From: Molothrus aeneus
Taxonomy: Eukaryota; Chordata; Aves; Passeriformes; Icteridae
Direction: 5' to 3'
Length of the DNA stretch: 64,000 nt
Assembly (NCBI RefSeq): GCF_037042795.1
Contig: NC_089646.1
Span: forward strand, 60,573,401-60,637,400
In this document: positions 24,601-36,600 of the stretch, piece by piece
Layout: every line of letters starts with the position of its first letter
How positions within the stretch are numbered: the first letter of the stretch is position 1
The notes under the pieces: model-generated
Told to the model about the DNA's origin: nothing
Seen by the model: the letters and a program-made list of their open reading frames with translations, nothing else
The model's database searches: none
Made by a program: the position numbers and the translations under genes

Positions 24601-27600
24601 GGTCTCTTCCAACCTAGTGATTCTGTGAATTCTGTAAACCCTCTTGCTACTCCATATTTGACCCATTTGATTTCTTCTACTGCTGGTATCACAGACTGGG
24701 CAAGAATTTTTTTATTTTCTCATGCTAAATTAATTAGTAATTCTGCTGTAAGCATATTTTAAAGAATAAGACTATTAAAATGTGAAATTTAAAAAAATGT
24801 GATATATATCTTTAATTTCCTGGGCAACATCTTTAATAGTTAAATATGATATGCCATTGTTTGGTATTTAGTATCCTGGTAACATAATTAGCACAACAAG
24901 ACATACAAAACAAATACCCTTCCTGAGTGTTCACAGCCTAATACCAGGAGGAATTATTAGAAGAAGACATCCAGTTAGAAGATGTGCCTTTTTTTTTCCT
25001 TATTTGAACTATAGATGTATAAAACTTCTCTTTATATACTTCTGTATTACCTGAACTGTGCAGTTTCAAGTATTTTGACTAGCAGCTTGCTTACAAATGG
25101 ATTTATTGAATTTTTGAGTAGCAGAAAGACTTTGGTTCATGCTACTGGAGAATTCCATGGTCTGTATTGAGTTTGATCTGAAACTTGAAAGTTATTCTCA
25201 TCCTTGATTAAGACCTGCCTTGTTCAGTAGAGTAGCCAGTCTTCCTGGCCTGTAAGGAGGCCAGGAGCAAGTGAAGAGGTGGCAATACTGAAGCTTTTAA
25301 TGAGGCATGTATTAGTCTCATTAATAATTTGTTGCTGTATATTAAATTGAGTTACTTGAAACATTAACAGCTTTCACCTTTGATTAAAAATGGTGAAGAA
25401 AAAACAAAGATTTCTCGGGGAGGTTTTGTTCTGTTCTTCAGCTGTTTGACTGTTCCTAGCTTCAGGTCCTTCTGATGAGCCATAAAGGCCAGAGACTTCC
25501 TTTTGATTTAATTAGTGTAAGGAATTTGGGGAAAAGACACAAAATGTGAGAGGCCAGACTAGCCAGAATCATCACTATCATGTCAGTGTCACAAATTAAT
25601 ATCAGGATCTATTTTGCTGGAATAAACTCTGTTATTGATGCCATCATTGTGTGTGTGTTGTAAGCAGTGTGAGTACAGCATCATGCAACTTAGAGAAGAA
25701 ATGGGAGCTATTCTTGGGATTCAGAGGGACCACAGATGTGATCTATTTTGAAGCATTGCACAGGCTGTGTTCTGGGCAGATAAGGCCATGCCATTGTTTG
25801 ACTTATCCCCGCTGAATATTTGGCTGCTGGTCCAATGTCCCAAAGTGGTGGCAGATCCAGACTGAATTTTTTTTTTCCCCAGGGCTTAAATAGCTGAGGT
25901 GAGATGTACAGAGAATATAAACTCCATTTCATTTACTGTGCTTGAAAAGGAGGGCAATTTTCCTCGGAGGTGAATGGGTTGGCTTTAAACACTCTGGGAA
26001 TTTTGTAGGAGCTTTGCAGTCTAGAAGGCTCCCTTAGTCACTACACAACTGTCTGCTGTGGAATAGTTCATTTCCAGCTCATCCATGTTTTATGTGTGCT
26101 TGCTGAGAAGTTTGTGTGCAGCTGTGGTCTTGTGGCCTATTGCTCAATTGATAGCAGTTTGAGCATTGCTTTATATCCACACCAGTAGAAAGGTTTGTAG
26201 TTTCTGGCTCAAGGCTGGTTTGTACTATCCAGAGCACCATCTAGCAGTGCAAAGCAGCCAGGGAAGTGTGGATTATCCAGGTTAGCTACTGCATAGGATG
26301 ACTGAAATGGTTTTGTACTAGCCAAACTCCTCAGGGAGTTTGACTCTGAAACTTGAGTCAATGTGTAAAAAATGTCCATTAAAAAAAAGTCATGTTTCTA
26401 TGAAAAGATAACATGTTTCCTGTGTTGTAATAGCTTTAGAAAACTTATTGTTCTAGCTTGGTTTTGATCACTGAACCTTGAACATTCCTTTCTTTTACAT
26501 CACAGGGTGGTGATGGTGTGTGTCAGTGGGGTTTTGTTTCTTTTGACCCCAGTTCTACCTCAGGGAGATGTAAATATTTGTTCTCAATTTTCCTGGGCAC
26601 ATTGATTAACAAACAGGCCATTGTAACAAACTGGCAGGGCCATGGCTCATTGCATGAGCTGATAAATTTGGAATGTGACACTGTGTTGAAATACTTAAAG
26701 CTTTGAAAGGTTAGTTATAAAATGACGTGAGTAATGACTGAGATGTTCATAGCACCCAGGACTACATTGGTAGCAATAAGAAAGGCCAGCTTTTAAGCCT
26801 GCACAAATCAAAGGAGCACAGAGCATCTGGTTTAGACACATTACATTTTTTGACTCTTGCTTTGTTACTGTCCAGTGTGGCTTTGTAAATACATGTTATC
26901 CTGCAAATCATGCGGCTGTTTAATTGCCCCCTTTGCTGGGGGGACATTTCTGGTAAGGAAAGGAAATAAATCAGTTAGTGATACCATTTCTTAGCTATGA
27001 GTAACTGGTGTATGTATTCATGGCAGCACTGTGAAAGTGCTGCCAGATGCCTGTATTTAGCATATATCTAATTAATTACCACTGAAAGGAAAAGTAAAAA
27101 TAAGAACAGCACATTTCTATTTCTAGTTCTATGAACCTATCCTCAAGTGCATAAAAATCACCTTTTTAGAAACTGAGTATGTAGACTGGTGTGTTCAGAG
27201 GCCAGTTAAAATACTAATTCATTAACTGCATGCTTTTCTTATATACAAGGGTTGACTCTGTGAAGTGTCATGTGCCTCTTGCAAGTCCCAAGTAGCCAAG
27301 AGGAGATTGGGTAGTTTTCAGAGTTTTCAGAGTCTGTCCCACTTTCCAGTCTACATTTTTATAATAAAGTGTTGAGAGGTATAGTGCAGCATTCATAGAA
27401 GCAAAAACTCTACGCATGGGGATCAGCAAATAGGTTCACACCAACCAAAACAAATAAACTTAATTTTGATACATCTTCATGTTAGAGATTATTGTTTATT
27501 ATCTTTTACTGGTTAGCATGTGTCTGAAGAAAGAAGTGAAAACCATTAATTTTTATCTATATACTTCAAAATATATGTGCCAATATGCTCAGAGTCCTTA

Positions 27601-30600
27601 CATGAATAGCCATTCTCAATGATGATTTCCATTTAATGCCATATGTGTGACATTCTTTCCCAATGTCACACTTCTTGGAGTTAGAAAGATAGCATAAGCA
27701 AACCTATTCATAGTGTTCTAAAAAGGAGTGACATAGTTTTAGTTATTTAATGAGTTTGACTCTGCATCTTTTGTCATTGTGTATAAAAACGCCTGTAAAA
27801 AAAAAGTAATGTTATCTATGAAACAGATCTTTCCTGTGCTGTAATGGCTTTAGAAAACTTACTGTTGTAATTTGTTTTCATGTAGTGAGCTGAACATAAA
27901 CATAAAAGAATTTTTAAAACGAAAATTGTATTAAAGTGTGTATATATTTATGCATACGCACATATTATATTCAAATATACTTGTGGATATGCACAGGCTA
28001 ATTCAAAATGGTTTTCCTATAAAAATATGACAGTATGCCTGAGGTAATGGTTTGGCTGCTGATCATTTAGCTTTGTTTTTGGTTTTTTTTCCAACAGTCA
28101 GCACTGGAAGATGTAAGTACCAAAAGTAGATTGAGCAATGTGTTGTATGTGTTTCTTAAGTATTGTGTTTGTATTTGTTAAATTTTGTAAATATTTAGAA
28201 AATAGCTATGTTTAGCATATAAGTGAAAAATATATAGGATGTTGTTTAAAACAAACAGCTGTGAGGGCATGGATTTTATTATCTTGCTTCAGTTGGATGC
28301 TGATGTGCTGTGTGTTTGCATTTACAAAAGGCTGTTAGGAGACACTCAGAGCTAATCACAAATTCAACCCCAGGGTGTTATGACCAAAGAGGAAAGCTGA
28401 ACTCCCAAGAGACTTTGTAAAAAGTGTTCTGAGATTCAAGTGTTTACAGAGTTCTCAAACACTGCACAGTGATTCCCATTACCAGAGCCTAACCTGTGCT
28501 GAGTTTAGCTGTTTTGTTTTTCCCAGACTTTGCAAGGTGCTTTGCAAAGTCATTTTACAGATGGTAACTCCTCTCTTAAGTAAGGAAAATCCATTCTGCT
28601 GTAAGAGGCTCTGTGTGAAATACCTTCTGTTTAAAGAAGAGAAAAATAAAAATTATAGTGGTTTTCAGTGTCTGTGATCCTATGGTGTATTTCCAACTGT
28701 GTAACTCTTGTTGCCTTGCAAATTATCATTGGATTGATTGCTTCCAGCTTACATAGAGTTTTCTCTGAGTTCCTCCTTCCTCCCATGGACACTTTGTGCT
28801 GCTGTGTGTTGTCATGTAATACCTCAGATAAGTATCTCATCACAAATTATGAATTGTTGGCAATGTTTGTCAGTAGGAAATGGAAGCTGCCCTTAAATGA
28901 GTCTTTTCAAACAAACTGAAAATGTACAAAATTTAAAGATAAAATCATAATGGGGTCAGACCACTGATTAATGCAAATCTGCTTGCAGTTGCTGACGTAA
29001 ATAGGAAAATGCTGATGTACATAATCAGAGAATGTGGCTGTTGAAATGAAAAGAAAATAAAGGGGTTAGGGGGCTAGTGATGCTGGTCTCTTAATGTAAG
29101 CACAAACTTTCACCCAGGACCACTTTGTTGTTAATATGTAACACTGCAGTGCCAGAGGGGTCAGGATATTCCAGACACTGCAACAATGTGGTGCCTCCTA
29201 CAAACATAATAGGAGCAGAACTATGTATTCTTTAATTAACCCCTGGACCCAGGTCTTCCACTGGCATGGTTTCGTGGAACTCCATATACCTCAAAGGAAA
29301 TAAATTGATTTACTGTGGCTGAGCACTTGGTCTTTTATTAATGTATACTTCTGCGTTTTGAAGTTGGGTGCTGTGCTTTTCATGACCATAAATAGTTTAA
29401 CATTGATCAGACAGAAGTTATCCTAAACTCTACAAACAGAACAGTAAGATTAATGAAAAGAAACGTGTATAGTATAGGAACTAGTGGGTTTTTTCTTACC
29501 TTTTTTTTTTCCTTTCTTAATCACAGTGCAGTGTGATCTTTATAAAATATGACTTCAGAGCATACTTCCTTGCACTGATTTTTGTAGTTTCACTTTATCA
29601 CATGTATTATTGCACTTAAATATTATCTTCATTTTTTTTTTAATACAGAAAAAATGTGAGAGGCAAGACCAGCCTGATTTAAACAGGCTTAGGTAAACAA
29701 TGCAAGTTTATATTTTGTTCCAGTTTAGGCCATGCTTAGGTAGAGCAGTCTTGGCCCAAGCTGGTCCCATGTTATAATCCCCTGCAGTTTGTTTGTTTAA
29801 TAACAAGCCTAAACTTGTAAGGGGCAGAAGGCTGCCAGAAATACTAATGATCTTCAGAGAGCAACATAAAAGACAAACTTCCAAGTTGATGCTTCAGTAT
29901 CTACTAGGGGCAAAAATACAATACTTCAAACAATAAATGGGCTCGAAACATCTGTCAGATTATTGTTTTCTCCAGGGTCTGGTGAGTGGGCTCTGTGCAA
30001 TCACATGATGGCCTTCTGAGGAGCCTACACCAAAATTAATGGTTTCATCAGCCTGCAGGAGCAACCAAGTGATAGGACACACCTAGGGCTATCCTAAAGA
30101 GCTTCTTTATGCTTAGTGAATGCTTTCTAACTATTCCAGTGAAGTGTGGAGCATTGGAACCTGAGTGTTGCAGACTGCATCAGAGAACTTAATTTGATGG
30201 GCTGTTTGGAGAGATTGCGGGAGAGCTTGAGCAGCATAAGTGAGCATCAGAAATGGATGTGGAATCAACTTTTAGAAAAAGTGATTATAATTTTACTATT
30301 TATGTATTGGATATTTTATAGGGGATTATCCTGGCAACCTACCAGCTACAAAGAAAGGTGTAAGAGCATCCAAGGTTCAGTAACTCCCATTTTGTGTTTG
30401 GAGTCTAAACATTAGGACCTGACAATATGGAAATAAATCAGTATTGTCTTAGCCTCCAGTAGCATAACCTTTAGAAAGTTACTTTTTTCCCCGTGTATTC
30501 TGAAGCTCTTTATTAGATTGCTTACACTGAGAAAATAACCCTTTAATGGCTGACAGCAACAACAGAAATGTTTTCAGATGTTGCAGTTTATTTTCGTTTT

Positions 30601-33600
30601 TTTCCAATAAATATTCATTTCAAATTTTGGTGACATAAATGACCAGTTATGCTCTGAAGAATATGCTTCTAATGTTTCTGCAAGAATGGCTGAGCTCCTA
30701 AGTTACTTTGCAGTTCTCAAGAAATGTCTTTGCCTCCCCTAATGAGGTATATGATAGCAACCTCTTACTCTCTTTCCAGGCCTGTAGTAGTAGGTGTGAA
30801 TCTTTCACCTGATTCAGATCATACTGGAATTGACAGCAAGACTGTGAACTGCAATTACCTTAGGCATTAGTGTATGTACCGTCTAGTACAAAATTTCTCT
30901 TTGTATGAGGCCAAAACAAACATGCATCTACAAAATAGATCTGAGTAAATGTAAATGGCTTGTGAATTGCTTGCTTAAAGGGAAGGTCCCCAGCCATGCC
31001 AGAAGTCTGCTTATCTTCCTTGCTGTGTCTTCTCTTGTAGATGTTTCTGGCCAAAATATCTCTTTGCACTGACCTTCAAATCACCATGCCCTTCTGGGGC
31101 TGATTGCTCCTGTTTAGTCTTTTTAGTCTATGGAGCTGTGCAAAGGTTGATTCGGCCTTTCTCCATCCATAACCACTATGGGCTTTTTTATGTCCTCTGA
31201 CTCTCTCAAAACACAAATGTTTGACAGGGCTACACAGCTCACAAGGGCCTTTGAAAAACACAACAAGTTGAAGTCAGTTGAATTCAGAATAAATATGCTT
31301 CTTTTTCAGCTGACATTGAAGACAGATTTTCTTCAACAGATTTACCTGTTGCTGTATTTTACTTGAAATGATTGTTCACTAAGGAGTGCCATTATTGCTT
31401 TTGTTTTGTTGGTTCTCTTTCTCCTAAGTTTGCTGTCTCACCTCCAGAATTTATTGTGCTTGGTGCAGTATTTGCTGTGTGACTTTCTTTGTGGGAAATC
31501 AGATTTCATTATTTTAATAAAATTTTTAGCCCATTGGGAATATCTACTAGGTTGAGCACCTTTCTTTTCAGTGTATGCCCAAGAAAGAACTGGAAAGCAT
31601 TCTAGTCATTACTAAATGAGTTTGTGTGAAAATCCAAGCAAACACTAAAAGCCCTGGAGTTCAGACCATTTCCCACAAATTAAATGAGAAACACTAGTTA
31701 AGTTAGCACAGAGTGTGATAAAACTGCAACATACTGTGTCATTAGACTGCTTTACATGGTGACTGGAAAATTGCCAGTTTAAATAAACTTTTTACATCTA
31801 TTTGAAAGCATGTCTCTCTGCACACCATCTATTTTATCCTTTAAGCTTCTATGGTATTTTTTTTTTAGAAATGTAGTGAACTTGTAAATGCATGTACTAT
31901 AACTTTTGAATGTTTGTTTGGATTTAACACCTTATTTTGATTTGCTGATGATGAAGAATTAAAAAGAAATCTTCCTAATGATTTTGGAGTTTGGCTTTAT
32001 CCTTTTCCTTTTTTTAACTTTCTGTTCAGAATAACAACATTAATGTTGATCTCAATGCAGTGTCCCTTCAAAAGAGTATAAGGCATAATTCTGGGAATTA
32101 AGTAGCCTATCTATTATTCCGAAGGCTAAAACCTGCAGTTCACCTCACTTTTGAGTCATTGCTCTAAAATGAGCAAAGTATTCAGGAATCTTTATAAATT
32201 ACTGATGGATTTGTATTAAAGGCCTGTACAAGACCAAAAGTAGTTGTTATAATAGCAGAGGGACCTAGCAATGTCATTTAATGTTAAAAAGAGGAGATAG
32301 TTAAATTGCCTGCACCATGGTTATGAGCAATAAAGACTAAGACAGCAAGAATAGCATTTGGGAGTATTTCTTTGGATCTGTAGAAAACCAGAGATGTCCA
32401 TACAATTCTGTCTCCTCAGTGCAAACCATGTGTTATGCCATGGTGCACTGTGGTGTGCTGTGGCTGTTACTCGCACACACATAAACCTGCAGCAGTAATT
32501 ATGTGTGCTATGTACAAGGTGAAGCTGGAATGGAATAAAATGCATTCTTTAAAGACATGCTGTCCCACTTGCTGATGGTGGTCAGGGTAAACTTTTTCTG
32601 ACTATAAAGACTGTGTAACTTCTAATTCTTCTTTTATTCCTGCAGGTCAAGCCAGTTACTCACAGTAGGATCACTGTGTCAGCACGGTTTCGAAAGCCTC
32701 TCCAGGAGCCCTACACTATTTTGTAAGTAGAATTTTCACTTAGTGGGTTGCCATTTCAGGGGTGGTGGTGGTACTATGTTCACTTCAGGTGAGCTTTGTT
32801 TAAAATGCTCCTCCAAGTTATTTTACTTTGCTTTGTTTCAGCCTGATTGCTAATGGAGACCTTATTAGCCCTGCAGTGCGCCTCCTCATTCCCAGGAAAA
32901 CACTGAATCACTGGGACCATATTCTTGAAATGGTGACAGGAAAGGTTACCCTCAGAAGTGGAGCTGTTCACAGGTATAAGGAAGCCAAATATTTGCAAGA
33001 TACATTTTATATGCCTAGATATGTTTCTAAAACTCCATAGGTAGATATAATGGGTCATTCCTATTTTATGGGAAGTTTCACTGTAAGAAAATTAAAATAC
33101 ATCAGAAGGCCACAAGGTGGAAATACGTTGACTCTAAGAAACCTTCACATTTCATTTCTACTGCTATTTAAAAAAAGAATAACCGCAATGTGCTTGAACT
33201 GTTATTTTAAAATTAATATTTATTAATTTATTTAATTAGCAGGCCTGTAATAATACAAAATAATGCAATACGTTTAGGACTAATAAATAAGTTATGTGTC
33301 ATAATGAAATAAATGAGCATGGTAAAGTTGGTGAAGATGTTTGGAATGTGAGGTACTGATGTGTGTTACTTTTTAATTTTGATAGTTCTTTAAATTCATT
33401 GGGGCAGACAATTTCAAGGAGAATATTATAGATTCTCCGGGGTTTGCATACCTGGGGCAAGACGAGGATGTGCTTCATATGCAGCCCTCAGCCTCTTAAT
33501 AAAAGCCACGGCCAAAGTTGTTGTTGGGGTTTGCCAGTTCCAATATCTCAGCTGGTCTGAGTTGTTGAGGTATCCGAGGAATAGGAGGTCACTTCTTGGA

Positions 33601-36600
33601 TAGGTAGGTTTCAGTCCCTTAAGGCTTTTACAATGTAAAATAAGTTACCTAAAATGGCATTTGATAGTTTTTATAAGTTTTAGAACAAAATGATAGATGT
33701 GATGTCCGTGAGAAACATTGCAGTTTAAGTGGGCTCTCAAGGTGTGCAAGCAAATTACGGACATTCCAGTGTGGCCCCATGCAGAGCACATTACAGAAAT
33801 CTCTTCATCAGGTGGGAAAGGACCTTTTGTGGAAAATCATTCTTCACAGCCTATGCAATGTCTGATGCTAAGCTTGCAAAATCTTTCTCAAAACAGTGCA
33901 GATGAGGTAGTCTTTTAGTTCTGCTTGCTTTCCTGTTTGATAAGGGTGAGAGAAGATTAAGGTAATGCTATTGAATATTAGCTCTCATCAAGTTTTTTCT
34001 CTCAGCCCTGAACTTCTTTGCTCCTATTAGCTGGCTGCTTAGGATTTTCACTTGCTGTAAAGTAAACCTGCATGTGTTGAAGCTTTCTGGGTCTCCTCTA
34101 ATGTAATTGAGAAGTGAACAAAGTGAGAAAAGACATTTACAACATACAAATTCTTTCTGCTCTCAGGCTGTTTAGCCATTTAAAAATCTTTCACATTTTA
34201 GTCTCATTACTTGGTGTCATTCTGGTGAAACTAAATGTTGTACATGAAAGCATTCAATATATAACTAAGATTCCTTTTGAGACGTTCCCTTCAGTGCTCA
34301 TCTTTAATCCTTCAAAAATAAGATAATGTACATGACATTTTAAATTATTTAATTTTTTCCTCTTGCTGGTTTTCTATTAACTCAGTTTTCATTTTCTTTT
34401 CTTTAAAATATTAGAAATACATATTAAATCCATTAGTAAAGTGATCATAGTTCTCTAGTAAGTTACACATTACTTGCTGGGGTTTACTGAAACTATGTTA
34501 GCATTAGGGGAGATCTGGTAAGACCACTGACGCTGGGAAGATGCAATTTCTCATTAAAGAAGCATAAGTGGACTTACAAGAACCTGCATTATGTACAGGG
34601 CAGCTTTTTTCTTTTCCATGTTATTAAAAGACTTAAAAAGCTACCAAGTCTCACCCTGATCAGAATAGAAACGCAAGCATGAAATATGAGAGGGGAGATG
34701 ATGGGAAAGCAGCTTTTCTGCTTTCCAGCTTGTTGATGGGGATGGGGTGCAGCAACCTGATGTGCATCAGCAGCTGGAAATTTGGGGATATTGTCCCAGA
34801 AATTGTGTCTTTGCTATCTCCCTTTTTCAGCCGGTATGCTTGCTTTCTTTTGGCTGTCACTTTTTAGCTTGGATTCAGGAGGGAAAGTGGAAGTCCACTG
34901 ACATCTCACAAGGCAAACTTAGGTCATCCTCAGAAGAAGTGACCACAAGGACATTTTTGTTACATAATACAAACCAGAGAGAGCCCAGCTGGTCTGTGAA
35001 TGGTTGTGGCAAAGTGGGTGGGTGAAAATTGTGGCTTAAAAATTCCAAAATTGTAAAAAAGTAGCTTCAGAAATTTGTGTCACAAAACTTGTTTGTGCTT
35101 GTTAAGTCCGTTTAGTTAGTTATTTGTTTGAAGATCCATTTTTAAAAAATACATTTTTGATTTCACTTTCATCTTTAGAGACTGATTATATTTGATTTTG
35201 CTATTGTAATTATAATTTTCAGGGTGAGAAATGCAATTAAAGATTGCTAGTAATCTGTAACATTTTTTTGAGTTCTATTAAACAAACAACTTGTGCACTT
35301 TAAATATAACATTAAAGCACAAGCAAAATGAAAGATCAGGTGTGACAGTGTTCACAGGGGTTCTTGGATGAGGGAAGAGACAAGAATGTTGACTCCATGT
35401 TTCAGAAGGCTTGATTTTTTATTTTATGATGTATATATTACATTATAACTATACTAAAAAGAATAGAAGGAAAGGTTTCATCTCAGAAGGCTAGCTAAGC
35501 TAAGAATAGAATGGAATGAATAACAAAGGTCTGTGTCTCAGACAGAGAGTCCAAGCTAACTGGGCTGTGGTTGGCCATTAATTGTAAACATTCAAGATGG
35601 GCCAATCAGAGACACACCTGATGCATTCCACAGCAGCAGATAACCATTGTTTACATTTTGTTGCTGAAACCTCTCAGCTTCTCAGCAGGAAAAAATCCTA
35701 AGAAAAGGATTTTCATAAAAAGATGTCTGCGACAATCAGGAACAAAAAAAACCCAATTATTTTGTATGTACCCCTTTGTATCTGCAGTCCCATACAAATA
35801 TATAAACAATTTTTAAGCTGTGGTACACTGATTTGCTGGTTTTTCCCTCGTGAAAAAGTTCCCAAAGTGAAGTGCAATCTAGCAGAACACAGCGAGATTA
35901 ATTCAGAAATAGGCTTCCTGCTGATTTTCTGATAGCTTGTTTTATTTTCATTGTTTGTGTGTAACTGATGTTGACTCTGTGGTAGTGAAACATAAATTGC
36001 TCTTTGAATTGCTGGCATGCCTGTGAAACGTTTGTGCTATGAAATAAATATGAGTAATACAAACGAGGTGCTCCAGAGTTAGCATACCTCTTCTCAAGGA
36101 AGCAGCAATGTGATCTAGATTTAAAATAGCTGTAATTTCACCTTTCAAAATTTTCAGTCTTTGCACTTAGAAACGTATTCCCATGTGGCAGGAGACACAC
36201 AAAAAATTAGGGTACTTTTATGAGTGTAATATAAAAAAGACATGGACATGCAGGAACAAGTGCAGCAAAGGGCCACAGAGAGGAAGGGCTTGAAGATACC
36301 TATAGTGTGAGGAGAGCTGGGAGTCTGCAGCCTGAGGAAGAGAAGGCTCAGGGGGATCTTTTAAATGTGTGAATATACCTGGTGGGAATGAGTGAAGAAG
36401 ACAGAGCCAGGCTCTTCTCAGTGGTGCGCAGTGATAGGACAAGAGGCAATGGGCACAAAATGAGAGAAGGAAATTTCACTTGAACAGAAGAAAAAAAACT
36501 TACAGTAATGGTCATCATATATTGGAACATGTTTTCTAGAGAGGCATTGGAGTCTCCATCCTTGCAGGTGTTCAAAACATACCTAGAGACAGTCCTGAAC

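Larger units (their letters stand above)
24641..28097 (+). other. DCDC2 intron 2, middle part
   Basis: Ordinary intron sequence apart from the diverged direct repeat at 26336-26476 and 27752-27895, given separately. No coding or mobile element was recognised. Confidence 0.55.

Noticed and set aside
29649..29692. Exon-like segment in DCDC2 intron 2 with a T-rich acceptor and AG/GTAAAC donor, 44 nt
   Set aside because: It is not a multiple of three, and both flanking exons are in phase 0, so inclusion would shift the frame; combination with the 15-nt microexon does not restore it.
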